A stretch of 64,000 nucleotides of DNA from assembly GCA_016280445.1 (NCBI GenBank), contig JAEEGS010000041.1:1-64000 (forward strand), read 5' to 3'. The notes under the pieces were generated by a model. The model searched no databases, was not told the origin of the DNA, and worked only from the letters and a program-made list of their open reading frames with translations. This document shows, piece after piece, positions 46,193 to 53,292 of this stretch. Source of the DNA: Bacteroidaceae bacterium. Its GTDB lineage: Bacteria; Bacteroidota; Bacteroidia; Bacteroidales; Bacteroidaceae. How positions within the stretch are numbered: position 1 is the stretch's first letter; every line of letters starts with the position of its first letter. Both the position numbers and the translations under genes were made by a program.

Positions 46193-47599
46193 ATGAGGAA
46201 ACAAGGAATGTGGATGCTGGCGCTGTTGCTCATCTTTGGCACAGGCGCTCAGGCACAGATGAAACGCTTTGAAGATTTTCGGGCGAAATATGCACTGAAG
46301 GAGGTGGTGGTGATGAGTCGCCACAACATCCGCTCGCCGCTGTCATCAGGCGGTGCGGCCTATAAGCGTGTGACGCCCCACCAATGGTTTGCATGGTCGT
46401 CGCCCAGCAGCCAGTTGTCGTTGCGTGGCGGTATGCTGGAGACGGCTATGGGGCAGTTCTTCCGTCAATGGGTGGTCAGCGAGGGATTGCTGCCTGACAA
46501 CTACCGTCCCCAAGAGGAGGAGGTTTTGTTCTATGCCAATTCGCGGCAACGCACGTTTGCCACTGCAAAGTATTTCTCTGCCGGGTTCCTGCCTTTCGCC
46601 AACGTGGAGATTATGCATAAACTCGAGGAGGACAAGATGGATCCCGTGTTCACGCCGCAGTTCACAAAGATGAACGACACATACCGCCAACAGGTGCTCA
46701 ACGAGATGGCGGCACTGAATGGTGGTCCACAGAAATGGATGGAGAGCGTTCAGCCTACGCTGACCCTGATGGAAGAGGTGCTCAACATGTCGGCATCTCC
46801 TGCCGCGCTGCAGGGAGACACGCTACACTTCCGTTTCGACGACACACAATTCAAGATTGAAAAAGGCGACGAGCCCCGCATGACGGGTGGCTACACGTTG
46901 GCCAACAGCGTGGCTGATGCACTGGTGCTACAGTGCTACGAGAGCGAAAGCATGACGGCCTTCGGCCACGAACTGACGACTGAACAATGGCGCAACATCT
47001 GCAGCGTGAAGGAGGTCTATGACGGTATTCTTTTTACCACCCATGCCGCTGCCGTCAATCTGGCCCACCCTTTGGTCAGCCGTATTCGCGAAGAGTTGCA
47101 ACGCACCGACCGCAAATTCATGTTCCTCTGCGGTCACGACAGTAACCTTGCCAGCATCAGCGCCGCCCTGCGTTTTGTGCTCCCCGAGACCGAGAATGCA
47201 CTGGAACGGCATACACCCATCGGTTCCAAGATTGTCTTTGAGAAGTGGAACGACGGGAAGGAGGATTACGTGGCTGTCAATCTGGTCTATCAATCCCTGA
47301 GCCAATTACAGAATCGCACACTGCTCTCGCCCGATGTACCACCGATGGTGTTGCCCATCACTGTTGAAGACTTGACCGCCAATGACGATGGTCTTTATCG
47401 CTGGGCTGACCTTGATGCCCGTATGTCTGAGGCAATGGCCGAATACGATGCCATCGAGGATGCACCCACCGGTGTTTCTTCTGCTGCCAGCCCCACTTCC
47501 AACGGCAAGGGACACGCCTACACGCTCAGCGGTGTGTCTGCCACAGACTCCACGCATGGCATCGTGATTATCGACCATCAGAAAGTCCTCAGGAAATAG
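46193..47599 (+). CDS. Exported histidine-type acid phosphatase
   Basis: A 468-residue branch-2 histidine phosphatase (acid phosphatase/phytase/glucose-1-phosphatase group). The start at 46193 gives a good signal peptide (MRKQGMWMLALLLIFGTGAQAQ); the ATG at 46148 would put 15 polar residues in front. The phosphohistidine motif is VVMSRHNIRSPLS (RHNIRSP, with Asn in place of the usual Gly of RHGxRxP). A second Arg block (YANSRQRTFATA) and the catalytic CGHDSNLASIS (HD motif) are intact. It would release phosphate from organic phosphates in the periplasm. It has its own promoter and is followed 38 bp later by thyA. Confidence 0.9.
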   Translation: MRKQGMWMLALLLIFGTGAQAQMKRFEDFRAKYALKEVVVMSRHNIRSPLSSGGAAYKRVTPHQWFAWSSPSSQLSLRGGMLETAMGQFFRQWVVSEGLLPDNYRPQEEEVLFYANSRQRTFATAKYFSAGFLPFANVEIMHKLEEDKMDPVFTPQFTKMNDTYRQQVLNEMAALNGGPQKWMESVQPTLTLMEEVLNMSASPAALQGDTLHFRFDDTQFKIEKGDEPRMTGGYTLANSVADALVLQCYESESMTAFGHELTTEQWRNICSVKEVYDGILFTTHAAAVNLAHPLVSRIREELQRTDRKFMFLCGHDSNLASISAALRFVLPETENALERHTPIGSKIVFEKWNDGKEDYVAVNLVYQSLSQLQNRTLLSPDVPPMVLPITVEDLTANDDGLYRWADLDARMSEAMAEYDAIEDAPTGVSSAASPTSNGKGHAYTLSGVSATDSTHGIVIIDHQKVLRK

Positions 47600-47637
47600 A
47601 CCGCGGTACACTAACTGGAGATAAAACCTATTGAACA

Positions 47638-48432
47638 ATGAAACAATATCTTAACTTGCTCGACCGCATCCTGAAGGAGGGTGTGCAGAAAGGCGACCGT
47701 ACAGGAACTGGCACCATCTCGGTGTTTGGCAACCAGATGCGGTTCAACTTGGAGGAAGGCTTTCCTCTGCTGACAACCAAGAAGTTACACTTGAAGTCCA
47801 TCATCTATGAGTTGCTGTGGTTCTTGCAGGGCAACACGAACGCGAAGTGGCTGCAGGAGCGCGGTGTGCGCATCTGGAATGAATGGGCGGACGAAGATGG
47901 CAACCTCGGTCATATCTATGGTTACCAGTGGCGAAGTTGGCCCGACTACAACGGAGGACACATCGACCAAATCAGCGAGGTGATTGAGCAAATCAAGACC
48001 AATCCCAACTCGAGGCGATTGCTGGTGTCTGCATGGAATGTGGCAGACATCAACAACATGAACTTGCCACCCTGCCACATCCTGTTTCAGTTCTATGTGG
48101 CTGCAGGGAAGTTGAGTTGCCAACTCTATCAGAGGAGCGCAGACACTTTCTTGGGTGTGCCTTTCAACATCGCTTCGTATGCGTTGCTGACCATGATGGT
48201 GGCACAGGTGTGCGATTTGCAACTGGGTGATTTCGTGTACACTACGGGCGACACACACCTATATCTCGACCATATCGAACAAGCTAAATTGCAACTCACG
48301 CGCGAGCCTCGTCCATTGCCAAAGATGAAGATTAACCCGAACGTGAAGAGCATCTTCGATTTCCAGTACGAGGACTTCGAACTGACAGATTACGACCCGC
48401 ACCCTCACATCAAAGCAACGGTAAGCGTATGA
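47638..48432 (+). CDS. thyA: Thymidylate synthase
   Basis: It methylates dUMP to dTMP with methylene-tetrahydrofolate. The 264-residue length equals E. coli ThyA. Conserved segments are [13 protein letters not shown], the [10 protein letters not shown] region, the catalytic [12 protein letters not shown] (Cys146), [20 protein letters not shown] and the C-terminal IKATVSV. Its stop overlaps folA by four bases (ATGA), coupling translation with the reductase that recycles its dihydrofolate product. Confidence 0.98.
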   Translation: MKQYLNLLDRILKEGVQKGDRTGTGTISVFGNQMRFNLEEGFPLLTTKKLHLKSIIYELLWFLQGNTNAKWLQERGVRIWNEWADEDGNLGHIYGYQWRSWPDYNGGHIDQISEVIEQIKTNPNSRRLLVSAWNVADINNMNLPPCHILFQFYVAAGKLSCQLYQRSADTFLGVPFNIASYALLTMMVAQVCDLQLGDFVYTTGDTHLYLDHIEQAKLQLTREPRPLPKMKINPNVKSIFDFQYEDFELTDYDPHPHIKATVSV

Positions 48433-48917
48433 TTTCCATTATTGTAGCTATCGCTGAAAACCGCGCCATTGGTTCGGAGAATAAACTCATCTATTGGCTC
48501 CCCAACGACCTCAAACGCTTTAAGACACTGACCACGGGCAACACCATCATCATGGGCAGACGCACGTTCGAAAGTCTGCCCAAGGGCGCATTGCCGAACC
48601 GCCGCAACATTGTGCTATCACGTAAGGGAAAGGCGGAGGACTTCCCGAGGGCTGACCTCTACCCCAACCTGGACGAAGCACTGGCTTCGTGTGAGGGCGA
48701 TGTGTACATCATTGGTGGGGCCTCCGTGTACAAAGAAGCCCTCCCCAAAGCGGATCGCCTCTGCCTCACTTATATCTACGACACCCCAAAGAAGGCCGAC
48801 ACCTTCTTCCCTGAAATGGATGAACAGGATTGGGTGGAAACGTTCAGAGAGGAGCATGAAGTGGATGAGAAGCATGCGTATCGATATGCGTTTGTGAACT
48901 TAGAGAGAAAAGCATGA
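48429..48917 (+). CDS. folA: Dihydrofolate reductase
   Basis: It reduces dihydrofolate to tetrahydrofolate with NADPH. The 162-residue protein has the typical N-terminus [54 protein letters not shown] and [14 protein letters not shown] (the NADPH-binding Gly pair). It overlaps thyA upstream and the rRNA methyltransferase downstream by four bases each, giving a tightly coupled three-gene unit. Confidence 0.97.
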   Translation: MISIIVAIAENRAIGSENKLIYWLPNDLKRFKTLTTGNTIIMGRRTFESLPKGALPNRRNIVLSRKGKAEDFPRADLYPNLDEALASCEGDVYIIGGASVYKEALPKADRLCLTYIYDTPKKADTFFPEMDEQDWVETFREEHEVDEKHAYRYAFVNLERKA

Positions 48918-50302
48918 ATCTGCCCCACGATTTTCAGCAAATGATGACAGAATACCTCGGCGAGAAGGAGTACGCTCTGCTTGCCGAGGCATTGTCTTTG
49001 CCTGCACCCACCAGCATACGCCTCAATAAAAAGAAAGCCCCAAGCCCCCTTCTAACCTCCCCCAAGGGGGAGGAATCCCATCCGGAGACAGCTTCCCCAC
49101 TTGGAGGGATAAGAGGGGGGCTTGTCCCCTGGTGCCCTGATGGCTTCTACCTTTCCGAACGTCCTTCCTTCACGTTCGACCCACTCTTTCATGCAGGCTG
49201 CTATTACGTGCAGGAGGCATCGTCAATGTTCCTGTCGCACGTTTTGAGAGAGTATGTGGATGAGCCTGTTATGGCGTTGGATTTGTGTGCCGCACCAGGA
49301 GGGAAGTCGACGTTGGCATTGTCGCAGTTGCCTGAAGGGTCGCTGCTGATCGCCAATGAAGTGATGCGGCAACGGGCCAACATCTTGGCGGAGAACATCA
49401 TCAAATGGGGCAATCCGAACTGTATTGTCACAAACAACTATGCGGAAGACTTTCAAGCCTTCAGCAACTGCTTCAACCTCATCATCTGCGATGCACCCTG
49501 CTCAGGAGAAGGGATGTTCAGGAAAGACCCTGACAGCATCGGGGAATGGAGTCTCGCGAATGTGGATGTGTGCTGGAGACGGCAACGGGACATCGTGAGA
49601 GACATCTGGCACACGCTGAAAGAGGGAGGACTGTTCATCTACAGCACCTGCACATACAACCCATTGGAAGACGAGGAGAATGTGGCATGGATTGCCAACA
49701 CACTGGGGGCTGAAGTGCTGTCGTGCCACCCGCTGGAAGAATGGGGCTTGGCAGAGAAGAACACACATTTCTTTCCGCATCGGACGAAAGGTGAGGGCTT
49801 CTTCATCAGCGTGTTGCGAAAGACATCGGAAGCGGAAGGAAGGAAAAAGGGAAAGGGAAGCAAGACAAGCAAATCTGCGAACAGAGTGCCTGCTGAATTG
49901 AGGGGTTGGCTGATGGAAAGTCAGGACTTTACCATCATGGAAGACAAGGATGGTTTCCGCGCCTTCCCAACGGAGTATCTTGACACTCTCAGACAAGCCC
50001 AGAGTACACTGAGAGTGATTCATGCTGGCATTGAACTTGCAACGCTCAAAGGCAAGAACTTGCAGCCCTGCCATAGTCTTGCCATGAGCAACAGCCTCAA
50101 CATGGAGGCCTTCCCCACAGCAGAAGTGGGCGAACAACAAGCCATCGCCTATCTGAGAACCGAGGCTCTGCAACTGCCTGAGGGAACACCACGAGGGCAT
50201 GTGCTCATCACCTACCAAGGACATCAGCTCGGGTTTGTGAAGAATATTGGCAACCGTGCTAACAACCTCTATCCCACAGAGTGGAGAATTAGAAAGAATT
50301 GA
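48914..50302 (+). CDS. rRNA (cytosine-C5)-methyltransferase, RsmB/RsmF (NOL1/NOP2/Sun) family
   Basis: A 462-residue SAM-dependent RNA m5C methyltransferase. After an N-terminal RNA-binding segment, the catalytic domain starts PLFHAGCYYVQEASSM and contains the SAM motif ALDLCAAPGGKSTLALS, NCIVTNNYAEDF and the catalytic CDAPCSGEGMFRKDP and STCTYNPLEDE cysteines. A C-terminal ribosome/PUA-like domain follows. Residues 42-71 (APSPLLTSPKGEE to RGGLV) are an in-frame palindromic repeat insertion absent from what I know of the family, between SIRLN and VPWCPDGFYLSERPSF. The gene ends within the stem of a large hairpin (50294-50394). Confidence 0.9.
   Translation: MNLPHDFQQMMTEYLGEKEYALLAEALSLPAPTSIRLNKKKAPSPLLTSPKGEESHPETASPLGGIRGGLVPWCPDGFYLSERPSFTFDPLFHAGCYYVQEASSMFLSHVLREYVDEPVMALDLCAAPGGKSTLALSQLPEGSLLIANEVMRQRANILAENIIKWGNPNCIVTNNYAEDFQAFSNCFNLIICDAPCSGEGMFRKDPDSIGEWSLANVDVCWRRQRDIVRDIWHTLKEGGLFIYSTCTYNPLEDEENVAWIANTLGAEVLSCHPLEEWGLAEKNTHFFPHRTKGEGFFISVLRKTSEAEGRKKGKGSKTSKSANRVPAELRGWLMESQDFTIMEDKDGFRAFPTEYLDTLRQAQSTLRVIHAGIELATLKGKNLQPCHSLAMSNSLNMEAFPTAEVGEQQAIAYLRTEALQLPEGTPRGHVLITYQGHQLGFVKNIGNRANNLYPTEWRIRKN
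49042..49123 (+). repeat. In-frame palindromic repeat element inside the rRNA methyltransferase
   Basis: The outer arms AAGCCCCCTT (from 49042) and AAGAGGGGGGCTT (49111-49123) form an imperfect inverted repeat around a perfect 18-bp palindrome CCTCCCCCAAGGGGGAGG (49056-49073) and a CCATCCGG core. Related sequence occurs twice in topB. The insertion stays in frame, adding about 30 residues. Confidence 0.75.
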
Positions 50303-50402
50303 AAAATTAAAGAGTTGAAGAACCTTTAGCTCGACGTAGTCAATTGAAAAATGCCGAATTTTTGACATTTCAATTCTTTAATTTTTCAGTTCTTCATTTT
50401 TT
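50294..50402 (+). terminator. Long hairpin/terminator after the thyA-folA-methyltransferase unit
   Basis: A 25-bp stem (50294-50318 with 50370-50394, two G-U pairs) with a 51-base loop, itself holding AAAAAT/ATTTTT, is followed by a T run. The stop codon of the methyltransferase (50300-50302) lies in the 5' arm. It may act as a terminator or be a small palindromic repeat. Confidence 0.65.
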
Positions 50403-50406
50403 TACC

Positions 50407-50414
50407 TATCTTTG
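50407..50414 (+). promoter_or_regulatory. -7 box for the gene at 50443
   Basis: TATCTTTG matches TAnnTTTG, 28 bp before the ATG and directly after the hairpin. No clear TTTG at -33. Confidence 0.6.
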
Positions 50415-50442
50415 CACACCAAAACAAAGCAAAACAACACAA

Positions 50443-51051
50443 ATGAACTTATACATTCGATATTTTGATCACGAGTGCTTAGCCAAAAGTGTAGATGAAG
50501 CACTCGATTTTCTCAGTTCCATAGGCGAAATCAAGATGGAGAGCAATATGCCTTCGCGCATTGCCACGTTCCTTAGTTCGTCCAACCTCTACCCTTTCCG
50601 TCTGAAGGTGAGTTACTCGAACTATGTGCTTTTCCTGAAGACCGAGGCTGAAACCCTTGAGCAGTTCAAGGAAGAACAGGCACAACGCAAAGAGCAGAAG
50701 GCTGAACGCGTGGCAACAATGGCCGAGCGCAAGAAGAACATCCTTGATGCCCTCAATGAACAGAAAGTTGGATGGTGGGAAGTGATGTTCACGTTCAAGC
50801 GCGTCATCACAATGCCCGATACAGGAAAGTGCAAGTACATCGACACGCCCTTCCGTGTGCGTCTGAAAGCCAACAGCGCCATGGATGCCTATAATCGCGT
50901 CATCGACCACTTACTCGAGCGTCCAGACATCGACCCACGTTCTCAGTTCCCTTCACCCAAAAGCGAGAAGTTTGAATACAGATACTTGGGCGAGGAAGAG
51001 GCTGAGAAGAAAGAGGAGGAGTCCACTCCTTCTGAAGAGGCTGAAAGCTAA
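50443..51051 (+). CDS. Conserved hypothetical protein with acidic tail
   Basis: A 202-residue soluble protein I do not recognise. The start at 50443 (MNLYIRYFDHECLAKSVDEAL) follows a -7 box; the ATG at 50344 lies before the promoter. A β/α N-terminal part (1-65) is followed by a Lys/Glu/Gln-rich coiled-coil-like helix (about 68-108, EEQAQRKEQKAERV) and a second mixed domain (110-175, WWEVMFTFKRVITMPDTG). The tail (177-202) is Glu/Ser-rich. No signal peptide. It stands alone between two terminator-like structures and converges with porE. Confidence 0.7.
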   Translation: MNLYIRYFDHECLAKSVDEALDFLSSIGEIKMESNMPSRIATFLSSSNLYPFRLKVSYSNYVLFLKTEAETLEQFKEEQAQRKEQKAERVATMAERKKNILDALNEQKVGWWEVMFTFKRVITMPDTGKCKYIDTPFRVRLKANSAMDAYNRVIDHLLERPDIDPRSQFPSPKSEKFEYRYLGEEEAEKKEEESTPSEEAES

Positions 51052-51084
51052 GGTTTTGCAATCCAGACACTACTTAAAAACTAA

Positions 51085-51128
51085 AAAGGGCGCGGGGTCA
51101 CACAAAATGTGTTTGACCTCGCGCCTCT
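51085..51128. terminator. Bidirectional terminator between the 50443 gene and porE
   Basis: GGCGCGGGGTCA pairs with TGACCTCGCGCC, with one G-U pair, and the loop contains CACA/TGTG. The A run on its left gives a good U tract for the reverse-strand operon ending in porE; the right side is weaker for the forward gene. Confidence 0.75.
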
Positions 51129-51166
51129 TATATGAGATGCTGTGTTCTTCCACCCAAGCAACATCC

Positions 51167-53257
51167 TCAGAAAATAAAGTCGTCCTCTTTGGTCGCCTCT
51201 TCTTTCCGCTTGGCAGCAGCCTTCTTCTCCTCTTCTTCCGGCTTGTATTCGTTAAGCGTGGTTCCATATGTAGTGCGTAGCACGCGGAACTCTGTGCGAC
51301 GGTTGAGGGCATTGAGCACTTCCTGCTCGTCATCGCCTTTCACACCAAGAATGTATGCCTCGGTGAGAGTATCGTTCACCTGCACTTCCACTTTCGGATC
51401 ACCAGCCAGAAGGGTTTCGGCCAACTTCTTGGTGACAATCTTAGGACGCGACTCACCATAACCAACAGCTGTCAGACGGTCTTTCGCAATGCCATGCTGA
51501 ATCAGATAACGCACAACAGATTCAGCACGACGCTGAGAAAGCCGCTGGTTGTAGTCATCGTTGCCTCGATAGTCACAATGGGCAGAAAGTTCGATGGTGA
51601 TGTTGGCATTCTCGTTCATCATCTCCACCAGTTTGTCAAGGGCTTCCGTTGACTCGGGTGTGAGGTCTGCACGGTCGAACTCATAGAAGATATTGTCTAT
51701 CAGCACAGGCACGTTGATGGGTGGCAAGGGGAACTGAAGCGTATATTCGTGGCTCTCTTCCGAGTCTTCCACACGAATTTCGTTCTTCACATTGAGATAG
51801 CCTTTACAAGTGCCGAGCAGCACATAATCCACACCTGGTTTGAGCACCTGCGTGAAGGAACCGTCACCCTTGACGGAAAGTTTCAGGTTAGTGCCATCGT
51901 TACCCACCATATACACAAGCGCCTCGGGCAGTTCATAGCCATCTTTCTCATACACCCATCCTGTCACCGTCTGAAGAATCTCTGGGCATTCGAAGGAGAA
52001 GATATGTTCCCAACCCTTGCCATCGTTGCGTGACGACGAGAAGTAACCACGATTGTGCACTCCCTCGAAAGTCATGCCAAAGTCGTCGGCAGAGGAATTA
52101 AGCGGGAATTGCTGATTCTCCACAATCGTGCCACGGATGGAGTCTTCGTGCGCAATGAAAATGTCGAGACCACCCATGCCAGGATGACCATCCGACGAGA
52201 AATAAAGGTCGCCATTGGGACGGAAAGCCGGGAACATCTCATCACCAGCCGTATTAATGGGGCGACCCACGTTTTCCATGCCACCAAATCCGTTGTCCAT
52301 AATGCGGGTACGCCAAATGTCCAAACCACCTTCTCCGCCAGGGAAATCGCTGACGAAATAAAGCCACTGTCCATCAGGACTCACCGCCGGATGCGCATAG
52401 GAACTGAGGGTGTCGTGAGAAATCTCACACTTGACAGGCTTGCTCCACGATGCATCATTACGCTGCGACTTCCATATCTCGGCATAACGCGGATAGTCGG
52501 GGTCGCTGCTGCATCGGGTGAAGTACATCGTCTTGCCGTCAGGACTGAGGCATGAGGCACCTTCGTCGTACTCCGTATTCACCTCACCCTCGATGATTTC
52601 CACCTGTTGCCACTTACCTTGTTCGTTCTTCCGAGAGAAGAAAAGGTCGCCAAACTTCAAACCTGTGATACCCGAAATATCGTCACCTGTAGCCTCCTTG
52701 CGTGTGGAGGAAAGCACAATTTGGTCGGCATCATCGCCCACCAGCATCGGACTGTAATCGGAACGGCGAGAGTTGAAGATGGCCTCCTTCTTCACCTTGT
52801 ATTGGTTCGGCTTCGCTTTCCATTGCGGACCTAATTCACAAGACAATAAACCACTGTGCGCCAATTCATTGCCTCCATCGTATTCAAGGTATTGATTAAA
52901 ATTCTGCGCAGCCTGTTTATACTGTCCAGCCTTCAACTGCTGACGTGCCAGATGCAGGTAAACCGTGCTGTCTTCCACATTGTATCGGATGGCATTCGTA
53001 TAGGCCGCCATCGCCTTTTGTGTGTAACCGATGTGGCGATAGCACTCACCCATCTTGAATGCCCTCACGGCTCGTTTCGCCTTCTCCTTGGGAGCACATC
53101 GCGAATACGATTTTTTATAATTGATTGAGGCTGCATAATACTCGCCCAAGGCATAACTCTGCTCCGCTTTCTTGAAAGCAATGCCCTCGTTGGAACAAGC
53201 ACACACAAGCATCACAGCCGCCATGTATATCAATATGTGGAAAATCTTCCTTCGCAT
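51167..53257 (-). CDS. porE: PorE-like T9SS lipoprotein (TPR, β-propeller, CRD, OmpA)
   Basis: A 696-residue lipoprotein (lipobox LVCAC, Cys21). The domain order is TPR-like helices (about 25-135), a PD40/WD40-type β-propeller (about 165-420, blades such as ASCLSPDGKTMYFTRCSS and AHPAVSPDGQWLYFVSDFP), a carboxypeptidase regulatory-like domain (about 430-500) and an OmpA-like peptidoglycan-binding domain (about 515-625, NIFYEFDRADLTPES ... LSQRRAESVVRYL). This four-part order is that of PorE, which anchors the type IX secretion machine to the cell wall. T9SS substrates are encoded in this window. It ends a reverse-strand run with topB 35 bp upstream. Other OmpA/PD40 proteins share parts, so the symbol is inferred. 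Confidence 0.75.
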   Translation of the reverse strand: MRRKIFHILIYMAAVMLVCACSNEGIAFKKAEQSYALGEYYAASINYKKSYSRCAPKEKAKRAVRAFKMGECYRHIGYTQKAMAAYTNAIRYNVEDSTVYLHLARQQLKAGQYKQAAQNFNQYLEYDGGNELAHSGLLSCELGPQWKAKPNQYKVKKEAIFNSRRSDYSPMLVGDDADQIVLSSTRKEATGDDISGITGLKFGDLFFSRKNEQGKWQQVEIIEGEVNTEYDEGASCLSPDGKTMYFTRCSSDPDYPRYAEIWKSQRNDASWSKPVKCEISHDTLSSYAHPAVSPDGQWLYFVSDFPGGEGGLDIWRTRIMDNGFGGMENVGRPINTAGDEMFPAFRPNGDLYFSSDGHPGMGGLDIFIAHEDSIRGTIVENQQFPLNSSADDFGMTFEGVHNRGYFSSSRNDGKGWEHIFSFECPEILQTVTGWVYEKDGYELPEALVYMVGNDGTNLKLSVKGDGSFTQVLKPGVDYVLLGTCKGYLNVKNEIRVEDSEESHEYTLQFPLPPINVPVLIDNIFYEFDRADLTPESTEALDKLVEMMNENANITIELSAHCDYRGNDDYNQRLSQRRAESVVRYLIQHGIAKDRLTAVGYGESRPKIVTKKLAETLLAGDPKVEVQVNDTLTEAYILGVKGDDEQEVLNALNRRTEFRVLRTTYGTTLNEYKPEEEEKKAAAKRKEEATKEDDFIF

Positions 53258-53292
53258 ATTACTAAAAACGAAAAAACGGCTTCATTATTGCA

